Shown here: in pieces, positions 1 to 5,896 of the stretch
Numbering within the stretch: the stretch's first letter is position 1
How the letters are laid out: the number at the start of each line of letters is the position of its first letter
Assembly: GCA_903930095.1 (NCBI GenBank)
Contig: CAIYXE010000114.1
Location: forward strand, 1 to 8,170
DNA from: an uncultured Hyphomicrobiales bacterium
Lineage (GTDB): Bacteria > Pseudomonadota > Alphaproteobacteria > Rhizobiales > Aestuariivirgaceae
Length of the DNA: 8,170 nucleotides
Direction: 5' to 3'
Notes under the pieces: model-generated
The model's database searches: none
Seen by the model: only the letters and a program-made list of their open reading frames with translations
Told to the model about the DNA's origin: nothing
Position numbers and translations under genes: made by a program

Positions 1-334
1 ACGCGAGGAGATCGAGATCATCCGCCCGGCGCTCGAGACACTGCGGCAGGAGGGGTTCGACGTTGCGGGCCCGCTCTCCGCCGACACCGCCTTCCATGCC
101 GAGGCGCGCGCCACCTATGACGCGATCCTCTGCATGTATCACGACCAGGCGCTCATTCCGGTGAAGACGCTGGATTTCCACGGCGGCATCAATGTGAGCC
201 TGGGCCTGCCCTTCATCCGCACGTCGCCGGACCATGGCACAGCACTCGGCATCGCTGGGACAGGCACCGCCAACCCGAAAAGCCTCATTGCCGCGATCCG
301 GCTCGCTGCCCTGATGGCGAAGGCCGCCTCGTGA
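1..334 (+). CDS. pdxA: 4-hydroxythreonine-4-phosphate dehydrogenase PdxA, C-terminal part (5' end outside window)
   Basis: PdxA is a cytoplasmic metal-dependent dehydrogenase that oxidises 4-phospho-L-threonine derivatives in the DXP-independent-of-ribose (E. coli-type) route to pyridoxal phosphate. Only the last 110 residues are here, about a third of a family protein of about 330 residues; the reading frame enters at base 2. Visible family hallmarks are PLSADTAF, then [13 protein letters not shown] (local residues about 45-57) and [15 protein letters not shown] (about 67-80). The His in MYHDQ and the His in SPDHG correspond to two of the three metal-binding histidines known in the family. 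The third lies upstream of the window. The TGA stop overlaps the GTG start of rsmA by four bases (GTGA), so the two are very likely co-transcribed and translationally coupled, an arrangement common in Proteobacteria. The missing 5' end is a window edge effect and not a truncation. Confidence 0.96.
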   Translation, partial: REEIEIIRPALETLRQEGFDVAGPLSADTAFHAEARATYDAILCMYHDQALIPVKTLDFHGGINVSLGLPFIRTSPDHGTALGIAGTGTANPKSLIAAIRLAALMAKAAS

Positions 335-1167
335 GCGAAGACCACCTGCCGCCGCTGCGTGAGGTGATCGCGCGGCACGGCCTCGCCGCCAAAAAGGCGC
401 TGGGGCAAAATTTCCTGTTCGATCTCAACCTCACCCGCCGCATCGCGCGCGCGGCAGCACCGCTCGACGGCGGCACGGTGATCGAGATCGGTCCGGGACC
501 CGGAGGGCTGACGCGGGCACTGCTGCTCGAGGGCGCGTCGCGCCTCGTCGTCATCGAGCGTGACGCGCGCGCCATCGCAGCGCTCGAGGAGATCGCCGCG
601 GCCTTCCCGGGCCGCCTGACCATCATCGAAGGCGATGCGCTGGAGGCGGACTACGAGGCCCTGGCGGAAGGCGGCCCGGCGAAGATCGTGGCCAACCTGC
701 CCTACAACATCGCAACGCCCCTGCTGGTGGGCTGGCTTTCGGCCAAGGCATGGCCGCCCTTCTTCGCCTCGCTCACTTTGATGTTCCAGAAGGAAGTTGC
801 CGAGCGCATCGCCGCCCGGCCGGGCGGCAAGGACTTCGGGCGGCTGTCGGTCCTGAGCCAGTATCGCTGCACGGCGCGAAAGCTTTTCGACGTCAACCGC
901 TCCGCCTTCACGCCGCCGCCCAAGGTCACCTCCTCGATCGTGCAACTGGTGCCCCGCGCATCGCCACTGCCCGCCTGCCGCCTCAACGTGCTGGAACGGG
1001 TGACAGCCGCCGCCTTCGGCCAGCGCCGCAAAATGCTGCGCGCAAGCCTGAAGAGCCTGGTGCCCGAACCGGAGGCCATGCTGGCCACACTCGGGATCAA
1101 CCCGGAGGCAAGGGCCGAGCAGATCGAGGTTGAGGCCTTCGCGCGGATCGCGGCGCACCTCGGGTGA
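331..1167 (+). CDS. rsmA: 16S rRNA (adenine1518-N6/adenine1519-N6)-dimethyltransferase RsmA (KsgA)
   Basis: RsmA transfers four methyl groups from S-adenosylmethionine to two adjacent adenines in the 3' terminal hairpin of 16S rRNA during late 30S assembly. The 278-residue product has normal family length. In order it shows the N-terminal [11 protein letters not shown] (21-31), the SAM-binding motif [11 protein letters not shown] (52-61), the acidic ribose-contact IERD (75-78), motif GDAL (101-104), the catalytic NLPYN (122-126), [10 protein letters not shown] (151-160), and the C-terminal [15 protein letters not shown] (192-206) and [14 protein letters not shown] (229-242). All expected motifs are intact. 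The start is GTG at 331, inside the pdxA stop; AAGG about 9 bases upstream can act as a weak Shine-Dalgarno and coupling is likely. It converges with gmk, 31 bases away. That gap has small GC stems but no U-rich terminator. Confidence 0.97.
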   Translation: MSEDHLPPLREVIARHGLAAKKALGQNFLFDLNLTRRIARAAAPLDGGTVIEIGPGPGGLTRALLLEGASRLVVIERDARAIAALEEIAAAFPGRLTIIEGDALEADYEALAEGGPAKIVANLPYNIATPLLVGWLSAKAWPPFFASLTLMFQKEVAERIAARPGGKDFGRLSVLSQYRCTARKLFDVNRSAFTPPPKVTSSIVQLVPRASPLPACRLNVLERVTAAAFGQRRKMLRASLKSLVPEPEAMLATLGINPEARAEQIEVEAFARIAAHLG

Positions 1168-1198
1168 GGTTTGGACGCGAACCGGGGAACGCCCGGGC

Positions 1199-1849
1199 CT
1201 ACAGCGCCTTCGTCAGCCCACGGACGAAATCGGTAAGTCCCACCTGCCGCCGCCGGCGGAGGCGTTCGGCGGTGAGGATTGCCTCGATCTCCACGCTCGC
1301 CTTGCCGATGTCGTCGTTGACGATCACGTAGTCATACTCGGGCCAGTGGCTGATCTCGTCGGCCGCCTTGGCCATGCGCTTGGCGACGGTGGAAGCCGAA
1401 TCCTGGGCTCTGCCGATGAGACGCTCGCGCAGTTCCTCCGCCGAGGGCGGCAGGATGAAGATGCGCACGACATCGTCCTGCATCGCAGCGCCGAGCTGCT
1501 GGGTGCCCTGCCAGTCAATGTCGAAGAGCACGTCACGGCCAGCCTGCAGCGCTTCCGTCACCGGCCGCCTCGGCGTGCCGTAGAAATTGCCGAAAACCTC
1601 CGCATATTCGAGGAGGTCGCCGCGGTCCCTCAGCCGGCCGAACTCCTCATGCGTGATGAAGTGATAGTCCCTGCCGTTGACCTCGCCCGGGCGCGGGGCG
1701 CGCGTCGTGACGGAGACCGACATGGTGATCATCGGGTCGGCGGCAAGCAGCCGCCGCGAGAGCGTGGTTTTGCCCGCCCCCGACGGGGAAGACATGACGA
1801 GCAGGAGGCCGCGGCGCTGGACATGGTTCATGGCGTGACTCTTATTCAT
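1199..1849 (-). CDS. gmk: Guanylate kinase
   Basis: Guanylate kinase phosphorylates GMP to GDP with ATP in the cytoplasm and is essential for GTP, dGTP and (p)ppGpp supply. The 216-residue product carries the P-loop SPSGAGKTT (21-29), the GMP-binding stretch VTTRAPRPGEVNGRDYHF (47-64), EYAEVFGNFYGTP (81-93), DVLFDIDWQG (106-115), ILPPS (132-136) and the late YVIVNDD (174-180), all typical of the family. The ATG at 1849 overlaps the yicC stop as ATGA, which favours coupled translation from this codon. A second ATG at 1831 (residue 7) has AAGAG about 7 bases upstream and would give a 210-residue protein closer to the usual length, so the exact start is uncertain by six residues. Pairing with yicC upstream is common in Proteobacteria. 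It is the last gene of the minus-strand block. Confidence 0.96.
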   Translation of the reverse strand: MNKSHAMNHVQRRGLLLVMSSPSGAGKTTLSRRLLAADPMITMSVSVTTRAPRPGEVNGRDYHFITHEEFGRLRDRGDLLEYAEVFGNFYGTPRRPVTEALQAGRDVLFDIDWQGTQQLGAAMQDDVVRIFILPPSAEELRERLIGRAQDSASTVAKRMAKAADEISHWPEYDYVIVNDDIGKASVEIEAILTAERLRRRRQVGLTDFVRGLTKAL

Positions 1850-2733
1850 TCGATGTTCTGGACCTGCTCACGCATCTGGTCGATCACTGTCTTGAGGTCG
1901 AGGCCGATCTGGCTCAGCGAACGGTCAGACGCCTTGGAACAGAGCGTGTTGGCCTCACGGTTGAACTCCTGCGCGAGGAAATCGAACTTGCGCCCGATGG
2001 CCTCATGCGCGCCGAGAAGCTGGCGCGCGGCCTCCACGTGGGAATCGAGCCGGTCCACTTCCTCCTGGATGTCGGCGCGGGTGGCGGCGAGCACCGCCTC
2101 CTGGTGCAGGCGGTCCGGATCGAGCGCAGCGCCCGTCTCCATCAGGCGGGCGACCTGCTCGGCCAGCCGTGCACGGATCGCATCAACCGACCGCGCGGGA
2201 TTTGCGCGGGCGGAACTGCTGAGTTCCGCGATGCGCGCCACTTGCTGGCTGAGAATCGCGTGGAGCCGCGCGCCCTCTTCCAGCCGGGCGGCGCCCAAGG
2301 CCGTGAGCGCCTCACCGAAGCTCTCGAGCATGGCGGCGTGGCGGCGTTCGGCCTGGGCCTCATCTTCAGGCACGCTCGCGACCTCGACCACACCCCTGAT
2401 GGAGAGCAGGACATCGGCCCGCAGAGGCTCGCCGCCGATCCGGCTGCGCAGGGCCTCGCCTGCCGCCACCAGCCGGTCGAGGATCTCCTGGTTGAGGCGC
2501 ACCGTCTCGCGCTGAACCGCGCCGCTGACGCTGAGCGCGACCTGCAGGTTGCCGCGCTTGAAGGCGGCGGCGAGTGCCGCGCGCACCGGCGGCTCCAGCG
2601 CCTCGAAGCCCGGCGGCAGGCGCAGGCGCACATCCAGCGCCTTGCCGTTCACGCTCTTGATCTCCCACTGCCAGTAAAGGCCCTGGTGCTCGCCCGAGCT
2701 GCGGGCAAATCCGGTCATGCTGGAGATGGGCAT
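1846..2733 (-). CDS. yicC: YicC family endoribonuclease-like protein (YicC N-terminal domain plus DUF1732)
   Basis: This is a 295-residue YicC family protein, close to the 287 residues of the E. coli protein. The N-terminal signature SSMTGFARS (4-12) is followed by WEIKSVNGKALDVRLRLP (23-40) and a KRGNLQV segment (59-65). The C-terminal DUF1732 part holds DIQEEVDRLDSHVEA (221-235), GRKFDFLAQEFNREANTL (247-264) and the end LKTVIDQMREQVQNIE (280-295), which closely resembles E. coli YicC. E. coli YicC has been reported as an endoribonuclease acting in small-RNA turnover; that role here is by homology only. The ATG at 2733 has AGGAAC about 6 bases upstream. The stop overlaps the gmk start (ATGA). 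The 64-base gap to mltG contains a GAAC-N7-GAAC element and a weak promoter-like sequence, so yicC-gmk may have its own promoter as well as read-through from mltG. Confidence 0.95.
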   Translation of the reverse strand: MPISSMTGFARSSGEHQGLYWQWEIKSVNGKALDVRLRLPPGFEALEPPVRAALAAAFKRGNLQVALSVSGAVQRETVRLNQEILDRLVAAGEALRSRIGGEPLRADVLLSIRGVVEVASVPEDEAQAERRHAAMLESFGEALTALGAARLEEGARLHAILSQQVARIAELSSSARANPARSVDAIRARLAEQVARLMETGAALDPDRLHQEAVLAATRADIQEEVDRLDSHVEAARQLLGAHEAIGRKFDFLAQEFNREANTLCSKASDRSLSQIGLDLKTVIDQMREQVQNIE

Positions 2734-2759
2734 CGCCGTTCCTGGAAGGTGAATCAGGC

Positions 2760-2774
2760 GAACATGTTTAGAAC
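2760..2774. promoter_or_regulatory. Candidate alphaproteobacterial LexA (SOS) box, GAAC-N7-GAAC
   Basis: The 15-mer GAACATGTTTAGAAC lies in the mltG-yicC gap, 27-41 bases upstream of the yicC ATG. It matches exactly the direct repeat GAAC-N7-GAAC (GTTC-N7-GTTC on the other strand), the established LexA operator of most Alphaproteobacteria. The spacer is AT-rich (6 of 7) in otherwise GC-rich DNA, as is usual for such boxes. It overlaps the -10 of the best promoter candidate for yicC. Function is inferred; the match alone could be chance. Confidence 0.45.
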
Positions 2775-2792
2775 AGTTCGGCCAACCGGCAA
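2765..2792 (-). promoter_or_regulatory. Possible weak promoter for yicC-gmk
   Basis: Reading the minus strand, TTGCCG (plus positions about 2786-2791) is followed after 16 bases by TAAACA (about 2764-2769). This is a partial match to the sigma70 -35 and -10 elements (4 of 6 and 3 of 6). It would place the transcription start roughly 25 bases ahead of the yicC ATG and puts the GAAC-N7-GAAC element across the -10. The elements are weak and the assignment is tentative. Confidence 0.25.
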
Positions 2793-2797
2793 ACCAT

Positions 2798-4075
2798 TCA
2801 ACGCGCGGGACGAAGCCGGGGTATCACCGCCTGGCGGCCCTCGACCATGACAATGGTGCCAGGCGCCAGATCCGCCGTGGCGGCCTCAGCCTCAGCGGGC
2901 GGGGTGGGGACTGCCGGAGCCTGCGCCTCCATGGTTTCGGTCACGGCGGCAAGGGGGCCCTCGGCGGCTGGGGCTGCTGCTTCGGGGGCAGCTGCCTCAG
3001 CGGGCTGCTCCTCGGCGGCGGCGGCGGCAGCTGCGGCGTTGCCCTCGATCTCGCGCCACTTGCGCACGTTGCGGTTATGCTCCGCCAGCGTCGAGGCGAA
3101 GGCATGGCCACCGGTGCCATCGGCCACGAAATAGAGATATCCGGTGGGCGTGGGGTTCAGCACCGCTTCCAGCGCGGCGCGGCCCGGGTTGGCGATGGGC
3201 CCCGGCGGCAGGCCGTTGATGCGATAGGTGTTGTAGCCGGTGGGCGTCTCGATGTCGGTGCGGGTCAGCGCCCGGTCCAGCCGCCCCTTGCCGCCGGTGA
3301 TGCCATAGATGATCGTCGGGTCCGACTGCAGCCGCATGCCCTTGTTCAGCCGGTTGATGAAGACCGAGGCGATGACGGGGCGCTCTTCGGGCACCGCCGT
3401 CTCCTTCTCGACGATGGAGGCAAGCGTCACCGCCTGCTCCTTCGTCGTGATGGCCGGCACGGGCACCCGGCTGGTCCACAGCTCTTCCAGCAGCCTGGCC
3501 TGTGCCGCCTGCATATCCTCGACCAGCTTCTGGCGCGTCATGCCGCGCCGGAACACATAGGTATCCGGCAGGATCGAGCCCTCGGGCGGCAGTGTTGCGG
3601 GCGGGCCGGTGAGCACCTCGCTGGCATTGACGCGGGCCACCGCCATCTCGCTGGTGAAGCCTTCGGGAATGGTGATCTTGTAGGTGATCGCCCGGCCGCT
3701 GGCGATGAGGGCCATGACCTGCTGCATGGAGGCCGCCGCGGGGATGTCGTATTCGCCGGCCTTGAGCCGCGTGCGCTGCCCGGTCAGCTGCGCCAGGGCC
3801 GCGAAGATGCGCCCGTTGGAAATGACGCCGCCCCGCTCCAGCGCCGTGCCGATCTCAGCGGCTGACTGGCCCTGCTCGACGACGACCACTTTCCTCCCGG
3901 TCAAGGGGCCTGCCGCCGTGAACGCGCTGTAGGCGAAGAAACCGGCCGCCAGCGCCGCAAGGCCAGCGAAGATCCCCAGCAGCACCGTCCACAGCAGCAC
4001 GCGAGAGAGAGCCGATGCCCGCTTTTTCCGACCCCGCGGCCCGGGCACTTTCACGGATGGCAGCGGTCGCTTCAA
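2798..4075 (-). CDS. mltG: Endolytic peptidoglycan transglycosylase MltG (YceG family)
   Basis: MltG is an inner-membrane lytic transglycosylase that cuts nascent glycan strands in the periplasm and is thought to set strand length. The 425-residue product has a basic cytoplasmic start (PRGRKKR, 13-19), one transmembrane segment (about 26-52), a LysM-like subdomain (about 60-130), LPDTYVFRRG (169-178), the catalytic region TLASIVEKET (217-226) with Glu223 aligning to the known catalytic Glu218 of E. coli, SVFINRLNKGMRLQSDPTI (237-255), and YNTYRINGLPPGPIANPG (281-298). After residue about 345 comes an Ala/Glu/Pro-rich tail of about 60 residues ending in a less biased APGTIVMVEGRQAVIPRLRP, longer than E. 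coli MltG (340 residues). The start is TTG, chosen because GAGGAGA sits 4 bases upstream and the membrane anchor follows. It lies 19 bases after fabF and is surely in the same transcript. Confidence 0.95.
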   Translation of the reverse strand: MKRPLPSVKVPGPRGRKKRASALSRVLLWTVLLGIFAGLAALAAGFFAYSAFTAAGPLTGRKVVVVEQGQSAAEIGTALERGGVISNGRIFAALAQLTGQRTRLKAGEYDIPAAASMQQVMALIASGRAITYKITIPEGFTSEMAVARVNASEVLTGPPATLPPEGSILPDTYVFRRGMTRQKLVEDMQAAQARLLEELWTSRVPVPAITTKEQAVTLASIVEKETAVPEERPVIASVFINRLNKGMRLQSDPTIIYGITGGKGRLDRALTRTDIETPTGYNTYRINGLPPGPIANPGRAALEAVLNPTPTGYLYFVADGTGGHAFASTLAEHNRNVRKWREIEGNAAAAAAAAEEQPAEAAAPEAAAPAAEGPLAAVTETMEAQAPAVPTPPAEAEAATADLAPGTIVMVEGRQAVIPRLRPAR

Positions 4076-4079
4076 GCTG

Positions 4080-4086
4080 TCTCCTC
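4080..4086 (-). promoter_or_regulatory. Ribosome binding site deciding the TTG start of mltG
   Basis: On the minus strand GAGGAGA lies four bases before TTG at 4075-4073. It is the best Shine-Dalgarno in the window and sits wholly in the 19-base fabF-mltG gap. The next in-frame start candidate (GTG, codon 8) would place it too far upstream, so TTG is preferred. Confidence 0.75.
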
Positions 4087-4094
4087 TGCGGCCA

Positions 4095-5360
4095 TCAGGC
4101 CGCGTAGCGGCGCATGATCAGCGATGCGTTGGTACCCCCAAAACCAAAGGAATTGGACAGAACTGTGTTGATCTCCTTCTTCTTCGCCCGGTGCGGGACG
4201 AGGTCGACCCTGGTCTCGACCGACGGCGTGTCGAGATTGATCGTCGGCGGCGCCACATTGTCCCGGATGGCGAGGATGGAGAAGATCGCCTCGACTGCAC
4301 CTGCAGCACCCAGCAGATGGCCGATCGAGGACTTGGTGGACGACATGGTGAGGTCCGCCGTGCGGTTGCCCATCAGGCGCTCCACCGCGCGCAGTTCGAT
4401 CTCGTCGCCGAGCGGGGTGGAGGTGCCGTGCGCGTTCACATAGTCGATGTCATGCGCCTGCAGGCCCGCGCGCTTCAGCGCCGCCGTCATGCAGCGGAAA
4501 GCGCCGTCGCCGTCAGATGACGGCGCGGTGACGTGATAGGCATCGCCCGACATGCCATAGCCGACGATCTCAGCATAGATCCTGGCGCCCCGCGCGCGCG
4601 CATGCTCAAGCTCCTCGAGCACGACAATGCCCGCCCCCTCGCCCATGACGAAGCCGTCGCGGTCCTTGTCATAGGGGCGGGAGCCCTTCTGGGGCGCATC
4701 GTTGAACTTGGTGGCCAGCGCCTTGCAGGCGATGAAGCCCGCGATGCCGAGGCGGCAGATCGCCGATTCCGCCCCGCCCGCCACCATCACGTCGGCATCG
4801 TCGAAGGCGATGAGCCGCGCTGCGTCGCCGATCGCGTGCGAGCCCGTGGAACAGGCGGTGACGACCGAATGGTTCGGGCCCTTGAGGCCGAATTCGATCG
4901 ACACCAGGCCGGAGGCAAGATTGATCAGCGAACCCGGGATGAAGAACGGGCTGATGCGGCGCGGGCCCTTCTCGTTCATCAATGTCGTGGTGTCGGCGAT
5001 GTTGCTGAGACCGCCAATACCGGAGCCGACGAGCACGCCGGCACGGCATTTCTCATCCTCGGTCGTGAGCGCGATGCCTGAATCCTTCATCGCCTGCTTG
5101 GCGGCGGCCATGGCATAGATGATGAAGTCGTCGTAGCGGCGGATTTCCTTGGCGTCCATCCACTGCTCTGGGTTGAAGGTTGCATCCGAACCATCGCCAC
5201 GCTTCACCTCGCAGGCAATCTGGCAGGACAGGTCGGAGGCATCGAAACGGGTGATCCGGCCCGCACCCGACTGGCCTTCGAGGAGGCGCCTCCAGGTTTC
5301 GTCAACGCCCGTGGCGAGCGGAGAAACCATACCGAGACCGGTGACGACGACGCGCCGCAT
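4095..5360 (-). CDS. fabF: Beta-ketoacyl-ACP synthase II (FabF)
   Basis: FabF condenses acyl-ACP with malonyl-ACP, releasing CO2, in each elongation round of type II fatty acid synthesis, and in the family it governs temperature-dependent unsaturated chain extension. The 421-residue product starts RRVVVTGLGMVSPLA (2-16). It has the nucleophile Cys170 in VVTACSTGSHAIGDA, His311 in VNAHGTSTPLGD, Lys343 and His348 in SSTKSSIGHLLGAAGA, and the gatekeeper loop SNSFGFGGTNASLI (402-415) with Phe407. The Cys-His-His triad is that of KAS I/II, and the length and start fit FabF better than FabB or FabH. The ATG at 5360 has GAAAGGG six bases upstream. It follows acpP by 107 bases that hold two hairpins, and precedes mltG by 19 bases. 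Confidence 0.98.
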   Translation of the reverse strand: MRRVVVTGLGMVSPLATGVDETWRRLLEGQSGAGRITRFDASDLSCQIACEVKRGDGSDATFNPEQWMDAKEIRRYDDFIIYAMAAAKQAMKDSGIALTTEDEKCRAGVLVGSGIGGLSNIADTTTLMNEKGPRRISPFFIPGSLINLASGLVSIEFGLKGPNHSVVTACSTGSHAIGDAARLIAFDDADVMVAGGAESAICRLGIAGFIACKALATKFNDAPQKGSRPYDKDRDGFVMGEGAGIVVLEELEHARARGARIYAEIVGYGMSGDAYHVTAPSSDGDGAFRCMTAALKRAGLQAHDIDYVNAHGTSTPLGDEIELRAVERLMGNRTADLTMSSTKSSIGHLLGAAGAVEAIFSILAIRDNVAPPTINLDTPSVETRVDLVPHRAKKKEINTVLSNSFGFGGTNASLIMRRYAA

Positions 5361-5379
5361 GCAAAGCCCTTTCTACGCG

Positions 5380-5418
5380 AAAACGCGGCGGCGGGTCGTT
5401 CTTGGCCCCGCCTCCGCG
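5380..5418 (-). terminator. Hairpin with short U run between acpP and fabF (partial terminator or attenuator)
   Basis: Bases 5384-5395 pair with 5407-5418: 11 of 12 positions are Watson-Crick with one internal mismatch (5389/5413), and the loop is 11 bases. In the minus-strand transcript the stem is followed at once by UUUU (5383-5380), then CGCG. This is a Rho-independent terminator shape with a short U tract, just upstream of the fabF Shine-Dalgarno. Incomplete termination would leave acpP mRNA in excess over fabF, as expected from the much greater need for ACP. Confidence 0.6.
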
Positions 5419-5434
5419 CAGTGATCCCGATTTG

Positions 5435-5454
5435 GGCCGGCCCGCAAGCCGGCC
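5435..5454 (-). other. GC-only hairpin just after the acpP stop
   Basis: GGCCGGC (5435-5441) and GCCGGCC (5448-5454) form a perfect 7-bp stem with a 6-base loop, 13 bases past the acpP stop codon. No U run follows on either strand, so it is not a classic terminator. A role in protecting the acpP 3' end or marking processing is possible but inferred. Confidence 0.45.
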
Positions 5455-5467
5455 GAACGCAGCTCGC

Positions 5468-5704
5468 TTATGCCGCGCTCTTTTCGATGAACTTGACGGC
5501 ATCGCCGACGGTCTGAATGGACTCCGCCGCATCGTCCGGAATCTCGATTCCGAACTCTTCTTCGAAGGCCATGACCAGCTCGACCGTGTCGAGGCTGTCC
5601 GCGCCGAGGTCGTCAATGAAGCTCGCTTCCGCCTTCACCTTGTCGGCGTCCACGCCGAGATGCTCGACGACGATCTTCTTCACCCGGTCAGCCACATCAC
5701 TCAT
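5468..5704 (-). CDS. acpP: Acyl carrier protein AcpP
   Basis: AcpP is the small acidic cytoplasmic carrier that holds growing fatty acyl chains on 4'-phosphopantetheine and also donates acyl groups to lipid A and phospholipid synthesis. The 78-residue product is standard length. The prosthetic group site is Ser37 in [18 protein letters not shown], followed by the acidic recognition helix II and by [20 protein letters not shown]. The ATG at 5704 has AAGGA 10 bases upstream, with a GAGAAG closer in. A good promoter stands about 80-110 bases upstream, so acpP need not depend on fabD-fabG transcription. In many Proteobacteria acpP directly follows fabG; here a gene on the opposite strand lies between them. 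Confidence 0.98.
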   Translation of the reverse strand: MSDVADRVKKIVVEHLGVDADKVKAEASFIDDLGADSLDTVELVMAFEEEFGIEIPDDAAESIQTVGDAVKFIEKSAA

Positions 5705-5785
5705 TGTCTTCTCGTCCTTGATTGTTTCTGGAACTCATCCGGCAGGACAGCAGGACCCCCTGCGGCCCCCCACACGCCGGGGGTT

Positions 5786-5813
5786 TCCCTAGCACAAAAC
5801 CGCGAGAGGTCAA
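5786..5813 (-). promoter_or_regulatory. Sigma70-type promoter for acpP
   Basis: On the minus strand TTGACC (plus 5808-5813) is followed after 16 bases by TAGGGA (plus 5786-5791), preceded by TGC as in an extended -10. The -35 matches five of six consensus bases. The likely transcription start is near 5779, giving a 5' leader of about 75 bases. The leader includes a short stem (5750-5754 with 5759-5763) and a direct repeat of GCAGGAC (5742-5748 and 5750-5756). Confidence 0.6.
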
Positions 5814-5821
5814 AAGGGGCA

Positions 5822-5896
5822 ATGACCCGGCCCGATCAGCACCCCCTCGATCCGGACTTGCGGCCCGTCAGCCGATTTGGCAGCTTGCGGGCATGA
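5822..5896 (+). CDS. Possible 24-residue leader ORF coupled to the DUF4893-like gene
   Basis: An ATG at 5822 opens a 24-codon frame (product begins MTRPDQHPLDPDLRPVSRFG) whose TGA at 5894-5896 overlaps the ATG of the next gene as ATGA. Purine-rich AAAAGGGG stands just 2 bases before the ATG, closer than ideal; GAGAGGT lies about 11 bases upstream. The downstream gene has no recognisable Shine-Dalgarno of its own, so translation by coupling from this frame is plausible. The peptide resembles nothing I know. The frame continues open upstream, so chance is a real alternative. Confidence 0.25.
   Translation: MTRPDQHPLDPDLRPVSRFGSLRA

Noticed and set aside
139..1158. 339-codon minus-strand open frame antisense to rsmA
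   Set aside because: It lies opposite an rsmA with every family motif intact; composition is Arg/Gly/Ala-rich with no domain.
1168..1198. Bidirectional terminator between rsmA and gmk
   Set aside because: Small stems exist (1168-1173 with 1178-1183; 1182-1186 with 1192-1196) but neither strand has a U run after them, so a Rho-independent terminator is not supported.
1130..2515. 461-codon + strand open frame antisense to gmk and yicC
   Set aside because: High-GC DNA opens long antisense frames. The product is Arg/Ser/Ala-rich low complexity, spans two well-supported genes and has no recognisable domain or ribosome binding site.
3077..3865. 262-codon + strand open frame antisense to mltG (with smaller ones nearby)
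   Set aside because: Shadow of the mltG codon pattern; rich in His, Arg and Gly with no motif or start signal.
4592..4602. Alternating GC tract (Z-DNA-like) in fabF
   Set aside because: Short and explained by Ala/Arg codons in a high-GC gene; no sign of function.
5766..5783. C-run/G-run hairpin as a + strand terminator or riboswitch upstream of the DUF4893-like gene
   Set aside because: A 5-bp stem with only TTT after it and no + strand gene upstream to terminate; no riboswitch core is recognisable.
5722..5892. 57-residue N-terminal extension of the DUF4893-like protein
   Set aside because: It would bury the signal peptide and runs through the acpP promoter region; composition is unlike a protein domain.
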